A DNA stretch of 64,000 nucleotides from Bimastos eiseni. Its lineage: Eukaryota; Annelida; Clitellata; Crassiclitellata; Lumbricidae. Location of the stretch: positions 11,476,959 through 11,540,958 of the forward strand of contig OY365815.1 in assembly GCA_959347315.1 (NCBI GenBank), given 5' to 3'. The translations under genes were made by a program, and so were the position numbers. The notes under the pieces were generated by a model, which worked only from the letters and a program-made list of their open reading frames with translations, was not told the DNA's origin and did not search any database. This document shows, in pieces, positions 51,533-64,000 of this stretch; positions within the stretch are counted from its first letter, which is position 1, and each line of letters starts with the position of its first letter.

Positions 51533-51974
51533 TAGGGCTGTACCAAATATTCGCTTCAGAGCCAAATAGTGGGCCAAATAGCTATTCGGTATTCGGCCAA
51601 ATAGTAGCGGTTGGACCGAACACGGATAGTGGTCATGCGACATCTGTCTGCACCGGCGGCTGCTGCTATATAGAGTGGACAGAAGTAACTCTCCACTTCC
51701 TAGACCACGGTATCACAGTGTCAGCCGTCTAATTTCTAAGTTTGGTTAAATTAGTTCCATTCTTAAGTTACATAGACTGCCAGAAGGATGCAAAATTACA
51801 TGCAGTTAACTCCTTACTTTTAATTTATGTATTAAATTTACTGAACTGAAACATTTGGTCACATTTGAAATTTGTTGGCAGACCTAATTTGTACACTATT
51901 CGTACTTGACCAAATAGTTGGTCCAATTATTCGTATTCGGTCGAATACAGAAAATCACCTATTCTGTACAGCCC
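51533..51974. mobile_element. hAT-like MITE with TAGGGCTGTAC end and TATTCGG subterminal repeats
   Basis: Left TAGGGCTGTACCAAATATTC; right end reads inward GGGCTGTACAGAATAGGTGA. Both flanks carry ATATTT(G/A)AAG (left 51523-51532, right 51975-51984), an imperfect direct repeat. Subterminal CCAAATAG and ATTCGG motifs resemble those of 25145-25828. Confidence 0.7.
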
Positions 51975-51984
51975 ATATTTAAAG

Positions 51985-53087
51985 CATTTAAATCTATAAC
52001 TTATAGTATAGAAATAATTACAGAATGACTAGAAATTCAGTTTATTGTATTGTCTTGTGCATCAGTTTAACAAATCATTTGCTTAATAAAACCAAAAGCA
52101 CTCATAACCAACTGGCATAGCAAATCTGATATACCTTTAATTATAATCTTAAAATTGATTACAATCAGATTAATCACTGCAAACTCCAAAAGACCAGAGC
52201 ATATGTCATTACATGCATTTACAACGAGATATTATGACACAACTTTAAGTTTAAAGATATCACAAAAGGCTCTCAACACCTGTCATAGCCAATACAGTTA
52301 AGTATATAACAGTAAAGTACATTATTTCCTCTGTGCCATGAATATGTTCAGAACTTAGAAAAAAAGCAGCACAAAAAATCATGCACAGCAGCCTTTTGAG
52401 TAGGAAGAAATAGCAATTTACTTCGCTTAGCCTTGACATATGAGGTCAGATGGCCAGTGCTCTTCCTTGCCAATCTTCCCACTGACAATGTACTCAACAG
52501 CTGTCAACAGGGGCGTATATGCAAACAAAATTCCACAAGATTTCTCCCCACACTCATTTCATCACTGACTAGAGAAAGGTAAGATATCATTCATCTGTAA
52601 TGCACGTAGTTTACCATAATATGATATTATCTCAAGTGTTGACATGGACAATAAAGAGACCCAACAATGATTAGAAAACTGGCATAGTTAGTAATAATAA
52701 CTACTGATTATTTACAAGAAACTTTATATACAGAACTGAAAAATAATCACGATTCACCACAAATGTCACTTAGACGACCTTCCAGCGCTAGCATAATATT
52801 AGATTATGCAAGACTTGACGAAACATGCATCACTCAATGCATATGCATGACATCACTGAATATGCATTATTTTGCAGTGTTTGATGGTCAGTCAGTATAA
52901 ACACGAGTAGGTAAATAACATTCCAAGAGTTCTCCACAGAATCATGTATTAAGTAAAACAACCAACTGTTAAATGCCATTCCCAGCTCCTCATTTAAAAC
53001 ATTCATGCAAAACCTAGAGACCTGCAGAGCTTCAATATTCGATTCGAAAACGAATCGCGGCGAAGTATTCGATTCAATTCAAAAAAC
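51985..53087. other. Gene-free stretch
   Basis: AT-rich DNA; a CAATATTCGATTCGAAAACG palindromic patch at about 53034 may be another hAT end. Confidence 0.4.
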
Positions 53088-53089
53088 AT

Positions 53090-53109
53090 ATCAGGTTTCG
53101 AAACCTGAT
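53090..53109. repeat. 20-bp perfect palindrome
   Basis: ATCAGGTTTCGAAACCTGAT is its own reverse complement. Confidence 0.8.
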
Positions 53110-53624
53110 CCCTTTGTTCAAAACTATTTTGTTTCAAGTGACACCTGCGTGTGAATTTATCGTTGCATTGCTGCGTTCAATGCTGCACTCAATGAGATTC
53201 TACTCATCGGCAGCAGTGACTGACGCAATGCAGTATCTAAATGCCCAGCTAGCCAGCAGTCAATACAGCTTAGAAATGCAACAGGATACAATTTTGAGAG
53301 GATAATGAAAAGGTGACTGTACTGTTCTCGGGGTTGCACGTGAGTTAGGCCTGTGCAACAGTACAAGTAAAAGGCAGCAAAACACAGAAAGAATCAACCC
53401 ACATACTCAACAAGAAAGAAATAAGCATTGCAGCACAACTAAAGTCAAATATAATTATTCACTCCCAAATATAAAACTATCACCAGCACACAAATAGACT
53501 GATTTTCAGCCAACTCCTGGTTTCTTAATCCTATAACTGCACTTCATGAGCAGACAATGACATTTGACTGGTTTCACTTGAAGAACATTGACTGATGCCA
53601 CGTAAATCTTAATAAAGGCATTTT

Positions 53625-53780
53625 GGCCGAGTTAGCAACATTGTTAAGAGCATAGGCCGCGTCTCATGCGCCTCTGTGAAAGAGAGCATGCGGACCACGG
53701 TTCGCTTCCTGATGCTGGCTTATTTCAGACAGCAAATCTCGGGATTGTATGGTTCTTGCACGACGGGGGAACCATAAATA
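53625..53780 (+). mobile_element. tRNA-derived SINE, copy A
   Basis: GGCCGAGTTAGCAACATTGT followed by TAAGAGC (A-box side) and GGTTCGCTTCCTGATGC (B box, about 53699) form a tRNA-like head. The same layout recurs at 60478-60605, including a TAAGAGCATA phrase and GGTNCTTGCACGA in the body. Not a plausible functional tRNA. Confidence 0.6.
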
Positions 53781-54226
53781 GTGTGATGTCCATTCAACGG
53801 ACGAGCGGTGGTGAAGGATCTCACCCGATCAGATTCTGATTGAAAAATGAGCAGAGTCCTGGCCACATACTGTCACTTTAGAAAAAGGTAAAACATTTAC
53901 ATTATAGCAATGACCTGTTTAGACTAGAACCCGTCTTTCTGCGGCATATACCTCATTGAACCACTTTTCACATCAAACAAGATAGCCCTGGAGATGAATA
54001 CTTACATCACATTACATTACATAATGGCAACAGAATTTACACTGTCACTTGAAGTAGAGTTCAATGCCTGATATTCCTAGCTTAGAACTGCTAACATTGA
54101 TAACAAGGAGTGTAAGTTTATTGGGTGCAGGTGCAAACAACAGTTCAGCAGTGCGGGGCACACACTCCATCGAGACAACATGGGTGCTTCACTCCGGTAG
54201 ACCATCAACGGATGCGGTCGATCAAC

Positions 54227-57200
54227 TCATTCGCTCCGTCGCTTCTCTACATTCCTTTGGCGAAGATCGCCGCTTTCACCACCCTTAGCGTCAGCCATTT
54301 CGTCTCGCCAGATATTGTTGTTGGAAACCGTCAGATCGTTGAGCTCCTCTGCCAGATTAATAAAGTTTCGGATATCTTTACCCTCCACAGAGCCACAACC
54401 ACCGACACGCTTATCCTCGCTGGCATTTTCTTCGTCGTCATCCTCCTCCGTATCTGCGGCGTAGTCCGCGGCGCCAATGTCCTCGATGCTCTCCGCATCC
54501 TCGTCGTCCGAGTTCTCTGCCCGTTTGCTGGAATGTGTTGCCACTGATGAAGGATCCATTGTTACGTGACCAGTAACGATGTCCGTGGAATCTGCGTCAT
54601 CCTCCTACAATGGACAAAGAAATGCGCACCTAGATGCCAATGCATTGTCTAAACACTAAAAGATTGACTACCTCTTTCGAGTGTAACGAAGTGTCATTCT
54701 AAAAACTGAGGCTTTGGAGGCAGTAATTGCTGCCAAACAAAACCAAAAGGCAATTGGAACATGTAACTGCATAATACAGCTGTACCAATGAAATGGTGGC
54801 AAGCATCCAATCGGCTAGTTTGGTTACATCAACGAGCTCACATTACCATTGTCCGAACATAGAAGTATGGCTTTTCTTGTTAGTTTGCTGACCGTGTTAT
54901 TTTAAAGCGCCCTTGTAGCGGCATGGCGGTGTTACGGTGCTCTAGAAATTGTCCATCTAATAATAATAATAATAATAATAATAATAGTATCTCCATATAA
55001 TGATGATGGATGTGTATAACTCATCTTATATTGCATTTACATCAACATTACACAAATAAAATTCAAGCACCTGATCACAGAAACAAGATGTTTAACAAAG
55101 GTTGATGGTAAAACTGAAAGAGCAGCAAATATCAAATAAATGTATTGGTTGTTCATTCTAGATGATTGGCATTGTTAATCACTGACCTCCTTCACTAAGG
55201 CCTCGCTGGCTGCAGCAACTGTGCTGCCAACCTTGTGCTGCACAGCCTCCATCGCTTCAAGGATACGCGCCATCTGCGCCTCAGTCTCCAAGAGGCGCCT
55301 CTTCAGTTCTATCATCTCAACATCACCTTCAAAAGACAATTGCACAATGAACACCTTGCAATCAAGCGCTTATACAAGTGGCATACACTGTATATGGCAC
55401 ATTTTAAAGATATCTCAAAGGCATTACAATATGGCTATCAGAGCAATCTAATTATTAAGCACACCCTTTAATAGGACCAGAGTCAATCAACTCAAAAGGG
55501 CTGATCTTTAATTATCACCTCAATACCAATCTCAAATGTAAACTACACAAAGTTAATGGTCTCTCAAATGTACACTACACAAAGTCAATGGTCTCTCAAA
55601 TGTACACTACACAAAGTCAATGGTCTCTCAAATGTACACTACACAAAGTTAATTAATGTTCTGTCAAACTCACTCATATTGAACATTTAAATATTGCCAC
55701 TACAAGAAACCTACTTAAAGGCACTCAATGTACATTACACAAAGGCAAATGCTCTCTCAAATGTAAACCCCACAAAATTAATGTCCTCTTACAATGAACT
55801 TTAAGCAAACGATGCTAATCTTTTAGAAGATACACACAAAAGCTTTGTAAGGTCATATTTAACACATAAATTTGTGTACCTGTTTATCTTTTACTATATA
55901 AATTTCATTTACTTATATCTTCTTTGTCAGCCTTTAAGAGTAGCTTTTCCAGGTCTTTCTGTTGACTTAATGCCTTCTTCTGCTGGAAATCTGCCTCACT
56001 GTCACCAACAACGAACTTCTGTTTATCCGCGTTGTACCGGATATCGGAAAAATGATTGCCCAGATAATCGCCACTTCCCGTGCTCTCGCTCTTATCTTTT
56101 TGTCCAAAAACCTGTTTCAGGTTTAAAAGAAACAGATAAAACAAACAATTCATCAACACAGAAGTAAAATGACATTAATCCTTGACTAGTCTGAACAAGA
56201 GTCAACGAAATGTTTAGCAAATCAGAAGTGTCCTTCATAAGTGATACCTCAGAGACACTCTCTCAACCTATACACAGTTCACACTAATGCATTTTTTCCT
56301 ATTAAACCTCACCACTCTTGAGGCCACTCACAGCAACCAATTTTAATGCGCTTGATATAATAATTGAAGGGGAAAGAGTCAATATAACACATATCCACGT
56401 TCAACTAGAATGGTGTTCAGTGATGACAGAAAAGAAGCATCCAAAGACCAAGTAGCTCATAATAATAATAACAACGCTGATTTATAAACGTGGCCCTAAC
56501 CACTACAAGACCGCAGTGCCTCATCCTCATGTAGGGATGAACCGTGCTTCTGCCTGGCATGCCGCGTTTACTGTTGCCTAATGGTTAATAAAAAAATCAG
56601 TACGACTCTGGTTCATTGTCCTTTGTAGTGCGTTTGCAGACAGTAATAAAGAATATACTTACTTACTTACTGTTAACCAATTAGTACTGAATAATTCTTA
56701 TTATCATCGGTATTATTAGTGTTATAGTTATCAGTAGTATTACTATTATTAGTAGTATTATCATTAGTAATATGACATTAATACTATTATTATTATCATT
56801 CAATATATCGTTATAAAACTGTGGCTCATTTATGAAACCAAACAATTGTGAAAATGAGTCATGCAGCGCAGTGTTCCTGGTTTACATTTGGTGATCAATT
56901 ATACCAGGATAAAAATAATGAAAGTAATACTAAAACATTGACCTACCTTGGTCATTGTATAGACGAGATAGATGACAATGCCGACTGCATACATTGGTAG
57001 GACGACTCCCATCATGCCCTTCCCGGCCGAACCCTGCTGGGCAGCCGCCTGCTTCTTCATCTCTGCTGCAGCTCTGAGACCAGGATGTGGCCCACCCTAG
57101 GCAGGTAATATGAGTACACACATGTTAAATCAAAACAAAAGACATCATTACAATAATCTATCTATATAATTACCTAAGTCACGTGCTCTGTCCATCACTT

Positions 57201-59046
57201 CTAAGGCACGTGATTGGATAGAAGTTGAATCTAAGACACGTGATTGGAAAGAATTTTACCTAAATATTTGAAGTTGACCTAGATATTTGCCGTGCAAAAG
57301 CGCATGATTTGGACAGAAGTTGACCTCAATATGGAACGCAAAAGTCACTGTAAACAAGCGTTCGATTCACGTTTCTAAATTTTTTATTCGCGTCTATGTA
57401 ACTAAATATGCAGTTACTAAAGTTAAATTCATTGTGTAATGTAAGTATATTTGCAATTATTAAAGCTAAACGGAAACTTAATGGGTAATGTGTATTTTTT
57501 GCTTATTTTAGTATTGGCCACTGCGAATTTGCAGTGTTACAGTAGGTGACGGCACAGTACGTCGACCGTTTCGTTTAATTAATGTGTAAGCCTATTTTAG
57601 CTCTGCGTCAAAGTGTCTTCACCACTACAATACCAATGTTAAAATCAAGTATGACCCGTGATTATTTCAAAGCTTAACAGCCAGAATGAACAGTGCCAGT
57701 TGCAGTTGAATCGTGAGCTAAAATATTATCTGACTCGTGATTCTTCACGGGTTAACAGCTTGTCCATATATAAGACCGATTAAAAAAATCAATTTAATTT
57801 AACCACTAAATTATAGATTCAACCTCACATGAAGTAGCAAAAGTCATTATCATCATCTTTGTCCAAGGGTTCATCACCCGTTGGTGTCAATCACATGTGT
57901 CACTGCTCTTTTCCATTTATCTCGGTACTGCGCCATCAGGCTTAGTGTGTGTGTATCCCACCCCAACCGGTCACTGACATTGTACCAAAAGTACAATTTC
58001 AAAATAAAACTGAATAATGTGAAGTTCATGATTGACAATAAGTAGTTATGTGAGCAATTGAATAATAATCCTCTATGTGAAATCAAAATATGTATTTATG
58101 GCACAGACAAAGCTGATTAAATAATTTAAAATTTAAAATAATATAGAAGGAATTGCAGAATTGCAGCCATGCACCTCAATAGGCAATGGGCTGAAGACAG
58201 AACATGGTGCTACATAAATTTTAGATAATATTACCTTTCTGAATTAATGTTCCCAGTTGTACTTAACATGACAGAAAATGTACAGAGCTATAATGTACCC
58301 TTAAATGACAATCATTTTCATAATTTCAGACATTTTTAATGTGCTGCTCAATAAATTGCTTATGCATGAGAGCTGCATCGTCAGTAGGGTTGTTCAAATA
58401 TACCAAGTATAGAATAAAATCGAGTTTCCAGAAGACAAGAGAGAGCATTACCCTCATGTGGCTGGGAATGTCATCACGAGCAGGGTGGTTCTTGCCATGA
58501 GAAGGAACTCCAGGCCTCAAGTGCTGTGGCATTCGGCTCTCTAAAAGAATATACACTCGAAATTTCTGAACGATACTCCAAGCATTTAACCCTCCACATT
58601 AAATCCGCATGTTTGTATCTATCTGTTAGCCTGTCTATCTCTCTCGTATACAGCATTGCATCAGCTTGACTAAAAACATCCCACACAAGAAACAAGAGAC
58701 AATTTTTGGATAGGAAATAAAATCAGCACTATAATAGATGGTTCCTATAATTTATTTTATTTAATACAGTTCACGAACACTGAGAGGACACTGCAAAAAT
58801 TCTAAGAGCATTGGCCTTCACACATTTAAAACCGCCATCCTTACTTACCAATTAGTTCTCTGGGTCTGAATTTAAGATAACGAACAAATCAAATCAAATC
58901 TTACGAATGTCGTCGACCTTCGGCTTCTGCTGTCCAAGACCGAGGACGTGCAGTACCATTGGGTGAAATATCTTGGGATACAAAACGGCAAAACAGCCAA
59001 AAATTATTGCAAACACCGCGACAGTTTTCGCAGTCGTCATCTCCAT
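54227..59046 (-). CDS. RIC3: RIC3 acetylcholine receptor chaperone, complete six-exon gene
   Basis: RIC3 is an ER membrane chaperone that promotes folding and assembly of nicotinic acetylcholine and related receptors. Minus-strand exons 59046-58905, 58540-58452, 57096-56947, 56111-55913, 55326-55187 and 54604-54227 splice in frame to 365 aa plus TGA, close to human RIC3 (about 369). Features: MEMTTAKTVAVFAIIFGCFA (signal/first membrane segment, about 7-23); linker SRMPQHLRPGVPSHGKNHPA; GGPHPGLRAAAEMKKQAAAQ, then the second membrane segment MMGVVLPMYAVGIVIYLVYT (105-124); a coiled coil VEMIELKRRLLETEAQMARI (about 195-230); an acidic C-terminal domain (EEDDDEE) ending SGDLRQRNVEKRRSE, like the family's LRKRN tail. 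Donors are GTAAGA, GTAATG, GTAGGT, GTAAAT and GTCAGT. No lesions were seen. The long plus-strand frame over the last exon is antisense. Confidence 0.95.
54958..54988. repeat. (TAA)n microsatellite in RIC3 intron 5
   Basis: About ten ATA/TAA repeats. Confidence 0.9.
55529..55790. repeat. 32-bp minisatellite in RIC3 intron 4
   Basis: Unit CTCTCAAATGTACACTACAC plus AAAGTCAATGGT, four close copies (55529-55650) and two diverged copies to about 55790. Confidence 0.85.
56112..56946. other. RIC3 intron 3, nothing but simple repeats
   Basis: ATT/ATTAGT-rich low complexity at 56695-56800. No transposon ends recognised. Confidence 0.4.
57097..58451. other. RIC3 intron 2, no gene recognised
   Basis: A duplicated phrase CACGTGATTGGA(T/A)AGAA (57210 and 57237) gives a short tandem repeat. 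Otherwise unremarkable. Confidence 0.4.
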
Positions 59047-59819
59047 CTTGTATTCTTGACAACAGATATAAATAAGAAAAAGACGCAGCAACACAGACTG
59101 ACCATTGGCTAGAGTTTCACGACAGGCCTGCTGCGGAAGCTCAATGATAATGTGGGAAGCTCTCACCAGCCGCAGTGTGCTGTAGTATTCTATTAAAAAA
59201 CAGGTTTTCAAATGTTTTTTAAATAATTAAAATTCCTCAGAAGTAAAAACTTGAGGGTTATAAGGTTCTATTTTAAAGTAAAAAATTCTAAATAATTTTG
59301 AAATCGTGATTTGTGACGTTCAGTGGATTATTGTCATTAGTAAGTTGAAAGTTCTGCATGCACTCCTGTCACGTCCTGTGCCATTATTTTGTGACTGTGT
59401 GTACGTTAAAAGTTTCAAATTGTGAAAAGCCTATAAATTCTACAAACTTTCATGAAAAATAAAGTGTTTTCCTGTCCTGGCAGTGTACAGGTGCTGCTGG
59501 AGGCTTGGACCTGGGAGTAATATGGACTATAGTGGTAGCATAAAGTAGTAGCCAACATTATTCGAGGTTCTGAATTGCTTTTGGCTCAGATTTTGGATTG
59601 CAATGAAGTTTTGAAATTTGTCTAAAATGTTGCTTGTTTGTAATTATCTTGTACTATTATATATATTTGGCAGAGGCGAAATTCTGCACATAACTTTAAT
59701 AGTGGGACAGATTTGATGTGATTTACGCTTTAATTATGTTGTTTGTTAGGGAAGAAATAGGGGCAGTAGGCCTACATAGGCCTAAACATAAAAGGGAGAC
59801 AGAGATATAAGCCTAGGCT

Positions 59820-60091
59820 CAGAGGTGTAACAAGCGGGGGGGAGGGGGCACCGGCCCCCCAGCTTCAAAACTGGGCAAGGCCCCCCAGTTTTAGTGCTCA
59901 GTGGGCCCCCCCCATTTGCCCCCAAATCGGTTCTTTGTTATGTTTCTCCAATGGCTTATTAAGATGACTTTTTTAAAGATAATTTGTGCACTCCATTTTT
60001 CAAATTTCTGGGGGGCAAAATTCAAAAAGTGGGGGGCATAATTTTTTCTGGAAATTATGCCCCCCACTTTCAAAACCTTGTTACACCACTG
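59820..60091. mobile_element. hAT-type MITE, perfect 8-bp target duplication CCTAGGCT
   Basis: CCTAGGCT at 59812-59819 and 60092-60099. Ends are CAGAGGTGTAACAAG and the inverse CAGTGGTGTAACAAG. The interior is dominated by G/C tracts (GGGGGG, CCCCCCAG) and AAATTATGCCCCCCACTTTC. It is 272 bp and non-coding. Confidence 0.9.
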
Positions 60092-60477
60092 CCTAGGCTA
60101 TAGCATAGGCCTATAGGCCTACATGCAGTTGATATTTCTAATTCATCAATTGCATGAGGATTATTAGCTCGTAATTACAGTGATAAATAGTAGGCCCATT
60201 AGCGCCGCGATAGGGTAAGGGATAGATGCATGCCTCAACCCTGGGCAGGGTGGGTCGTGGGATTCGTGCAAATCTGATGAGTTTCTTATGCCATTTGTGA
60301 TCTGACTGTTTACACTGAAGTCCTCTTCTAAGGTTCACTTTCTTACACAAAGTTCATAGACAGAATACAGAAATTCCTACCTTGTATTATCTGCTACATT
60401 CACAGAGGTGAGGGTCATAACGGGAAACCTGATCATAATCTTGGATAGCCATTGGCTGTTACTGTATGTCACTGTTG

Positions 60478-60605
60478 TCTACATTGGTAAGAGCATAACA
60501 TTAGACCGCGTCACATGCTTTTCTGTGAGAGTACACAGTTTGCTTCCCGATGCTTCAAGAGATTTAAAGCTTGGGCTAGTAACGGTCCTTGCACGAGGCA
60601 CCAAA
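60478..60605 (+). mobile_element. tRNA-derived SINE, copy B
   Basis: TTGGTAAGAGCATAACATTA, CGCGTCACATGC and TTTGCTTCCCGATGC parallel copy A at 53625, with a decayed B box. GGTCCTTGCACGAGG ends the shared part. Confidence 0.5.
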
Positions 60606-61079
60606 ATGGCATGGCATTCATTTAAACTGGCCGTAGGTGGTGATAACAATGAGTCTGGCTACATGCAGAGAACAAGATAGGCCTAATGGGTTTCGTACGA
60701 GTGCACGCTGCCGAGTTTTTCAAACATGGCAATTTCTCCAAGATTTACTTTCCGACACCAGATTTACAGCTTGGGTATAAAAGCCTGAAGGTTGTCTTGA
60801 AATTGGGGAATGTGTGTTTCCCTGAAATTTCAGATTTAGCTTATTTAGGTGGTCGAAGATGTCTGCTAAGTAAGCAACATTTTTCTTCCAAACTATATCG
60901 TTCAAGTAGGCCATGAGTCTGCCATCTTCCCTTGCACTTAAAGGAATAACTTGATTTCATCTCATAACTCAAAACCATGATTGACATTTCCTTTCGACAA
61001 CCAGCGAACAGCAGTATAAAAAAATCAGTAACTGTGTTTTTAATATTACAACAACACTGTTCTGTAGGCCTACAGGCAG

Positions 61080-61195
61080 TGACCGGACAATTCGGCAGTA
61101 TAAATACACTTACAAACTCATCCGACGCCGAATTGTCCGTCGCCGAATTGTCTGCGCCGAACTGTCCGGTGCCGAACTGTCGTAGAACCGTACAG
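61080..61195. repeat. GCCGAATTGTCC short repeat cluster
   Basis: CCGAATTGTCCG, GCCGAATTGTCTG, CCGAACTGTCCG and CCGAACTGTCG follow one another, with an inverted CGGACAATTCGGC-like copy at about 61083. Confidence 0.7.
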
Positions 61196-61399
61196 GCACC
61201 AGTTCCAACAGAATCGGATAAGACGTTGCCAGCAGTCACCGTAAGTAAGTTTGTAGTAATGGATAACCAGCATTAAACTTCATTAAAGATAGTAAAATTA
61301 ATATTGCATCGGGGCCTATACTGAAAAAATAGGTTGTAAAACGAAAAACAATTGAAAACCTTCATGTTTAAATTTCCTTAGATATTTTTGGCTTATTCC

Positions 61400-61475
61400 A
61401 ATAAACCGCCGCGACCCCCTAAAAATGCCGCCACGACCCCCTTAGGGGTCGCGACCCCCAGGTTGGGAACCACTA
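61400..61475 (-). mobile_element. hAT (Tip100/Zaphod-like) terminus fragment
   Basis: TAGGGGTCGCGACCCCCAGG then TTGGGAACCACTA is the characteristic inverted end of the subgroup whose other end type is at 35620. Only one end was found. Confidence 0.6.
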
Positions 61476-64000
61476 CTCTATAGAGATGCACTCGTAAGCT
61501 GAAACTCTCATTGGCCACTCTCTCCCTGCACCATGGTGTCAGCTCTTCGCACAAGCCTAAAATATAAGAGTTTCAAGTTTTTCTATCACAGCCTTGATCC
61601 AGCCCATTTCTGAATGAGAGCTTGATCAGGTGAGATCTCAACATTCATAACAATGATTTGTCAACTTTGAGTAATATATAGGTAGGTAAAGAGTTAGTTT
61701 AATAGTTCACAGGCAACAATGAAAAATTAAAAAATTCTGCATGACCTCTTTATTTATAAATGCACAATAATAACAGACATGATATGTTTACAAATCAAAT
61801 ATACCCAATGATCATAGAATTATTAAGCTCAAATAATGAATCAGATAGGTCTACCACATAGTGTCTTCCATCAGACATCAGTCTCTAAACAAGTCGGCAT
61901 GGTTGCCGTGGTAGAATAGTTGCCTTCTGAGCAATTGCTACGTGTTTAACTTCCTGCTCAGGCAAACTTCTGCAAAAGGTGGAAAGAAAACAGTTAGCCT
62001 GCAGTGGTTCTCAACATAGATCATCTAAACCACTGAGAATGCAGCTGCTGTTTTATTCCACACCTTCAATCTGATGCCAACAGTTTTTAATCATAATATG
62101 CATTTATGTCATTTGTCTTCAATCCTACACCATCAACGCTTTCGTACTAAAGCATGCCATTATGAATATCACAGCCTCATTTAGATAACAAAAGTTTTTT
62201 ACTGTATACCATACATTGTTTTTCAATCATCAAAAAACTTCAATTACCGTAAATCGTAAAATCTCATTATACCTGAAAAGCATAGCGACTAAAGCAAAAC
62301 GGCTTCTCTTTTGTCATAAACAATCAAGAAATTATAAATTAAATACTTATTAAATAGTAACGCAATGGACACAGCAAATAATACTAATTAAAGTCATGGA
62401 ATCAGCCATTTATATAGCACCGATTTAAAGTAACTTCTCAGCAGCACTCAAACACTACACGAACATTAGTATACAAATAAGATGGTTCCAGTCCTTGATA
62501 TAGAATGAAATTTTGTCATCAGTTTCTGCATAATCATTCAGTTCTCCATTTCTGAAACTGGTTTCATACCTGATTTCAGTTTGAAACATAATTATACCAG
62601 ATTTTTTGCTCTGTACAAAATATGTACATTCACAGTGTATTTTAGATATGTTGAACTTAGAAAGAACTTGCCCTAGTCCCATCAGGAGCAACTGTTAATT
62701 ACTATCTGACTACATACCATTTTGTAAACCTCATATTCAAAATAATAATATTAATTAAAAATAATTATATGTAATTAAGCATTGGCTCCCTTCCCATCAC
62801 AGAAATTCTGAACACACCACTCTTAATAGTATTGTTCAATTAAAATGAATTTAAGATCTTAATTTACAGCACAGTGCAAATTCTTCTCACTCAGCCAAAG
62901 GCACAAAGCAGATTTATGCTGCTCCTGAGCGTAAATCTGTTTTCTTTTCTGTTCTCTTATATTTATATATACTTAGCTCAGCTATCTAATGCTTAACCAA
63001 GACAGCAAGCAAATGCATATTTAAGAATATGCTCAAAGTCTCTACAGAGCAACAATCATCTCAGATGATGCTCATCTTGGCACACCACTTTTCAAAGTAA
63101 ATGTTCTGTCACACAATACAACGCAGGGCAGATCCGTTCATGCGAGACAAAACCACCGCTATCACGCATTACCAATTTACCAACCACCCTTACCATGTTC
63201 TCCCAACCACTGCTACCGTGTATTACCAACCACCACTAGCATGTATTTATATTGTATTACCAGTTACAGGACTACGCTGAAATACAGTAGTGTACGAGTA
63301 ATTAGTTAATTTATACCAGCCCTTATTAGCTAGACTGGCTACTGCAGACAAGGGCACAGTGCTATGATTATTATAAGCTAAATCTCCTTCCAGAAGTCAT
63401 ACCTGCATGGAATTTAGGGCGTGGAGCCTGTACACATGTGTATAAGAAGTATATACGTGGTACTGCTGTTGTTCGCACCTTAGGTCGGTGCATCAAAAAT
63501 CACACACGCAGTGCGCGCAATGCTGCACAAGGACTACACAAGTTCTTGAGGTGGATTCGCATGTAAATGGATTGCGCGTAAACGGATCTGCACTGTATTA
63601 TATCGAATGGCCGTAAAAACACTCCATTTAAACAATAACATGAAAATAAAAATTAATCATAGTGGACACATGTATATGACATAAATTAATTATGCAACAT
63701 ATATGTAAATCAACCTCAATAAATATTTATGTTACACTAATGTTTCTGAGGAAGGCAGGTTGAAATTGGACCTTATTACGGTGTTAGTCCACAATCAAAT
63801 TTCACAGTTCCAACCAGTTTAAGTTTTACCAACTTCAAACACTTAATAACATTCATAAAACAGGCATTCCTCCTAACACATTTTCCTGAACAGAATATAA
63901 AAATGGATATAATCAATTACTTAATCTATTATTTACATAATTAAGCACCTTCAGAAACCATGTTCAATAACTTAAGCGTCGAAATTCTTAGAAAGAGTAG
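61476..64000. other. Gene-free stretch to the window end
   Basis: AT-rich, no coding pattern. A loose tandem repeat with ACCAACCACC and TACCATGTATTACC phrases occupies about 63150-63260, and a TTTATATAGCACCGATT repeat-tail motif lies at 62409. Confidence 0.45.

Noticed and set aside
54125..54547. 140-codon plus-strand open frame
   Set aside because: It is the complement of the acidic last exon of RIC3; the GAx/GAy-rich coding strand leaves the antisense open.

Overview
This window looks like nuclear DNA of an invertebrate animal. It is AT-rich and gene-poor, with spliced genes, GT-AG introns of about 0.1 to 3 kb, and a dense load of transposons, MITEs and satellites. Nothing looks bacterial or viral. 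The proteins (liprin-alpha, MKK4, ARPC5, RIC3) and the repeat types (CR1/L2-like LINEs, hAT MITEs, a Merlin element, tRNA-derived SINEs, a recurring 'GGCGCTATATAAAT' tail) fit a marine bilaterian. I cannot name the species.

Genes. (1) 208-5010 (+): four exons of a liprin-alpha (PPFIA) gene covering most of SAM1, all of SAM2 and most of SAM3; the 5' part lies outside the window and the last exons were not found. (2) 19575-31141 (+): a complete 12-exon MAP2K4/MKK4-type MAP kinase kinase whose exons splice in frame to 383 aa. (3) 48352-50444 (-): two exons of an ARPC5 (Arp2/3 p16) gene carrying an in-frame stop and a 1-nt frameshift, so probably a pseudogene. (4) 54227-59046 (-): a complete six-exon RIC3 acetylcholine-receptor chaperone gene of 365 aa. 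These genes do not form a pathway.

Layout. 0-19 kb: liprin introns and the following intergenic DNA hold a hAT element with an internal minisatellite, LINE remnants, tRNA-derived SINEs, a MITE nested in a SINE, a deleted Merlin element with terminal inverted repeats (TIRs), and a decayed pseudogene of a widespread repeat-type protein that has been duplicated and inverted on itself. 19-31 kb: MAP2K4, with at least five small DNA transposons in its introns. 31-48 kb: almost wholly repetitive. It contains LINE fragments, a satellite that starts in a LINE 3' tail, a pair of dispersed 'GTCTCGG' elements, a foldback-like symmetric structure, a three-copy giant-hairpin repeat, a 27-bp minisatellite that shares its core with a 130-bp palindrome, and a roughly 60-bp satellite. 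48-59 kb: the ARPC5 remnant and RIC3. 59-64 kb: a hAT MITE with a perfect 8-bp target duplication, a SINE, and otherwise featureless DNA.

The most interesting material is structural DNA: a cluster of hAT-type elements whose exact boundaries and target duplications can be read directly, and several independent hairpin or foldback systems between 38 and 46.5 kb. I see no convincing new protein-coding system.
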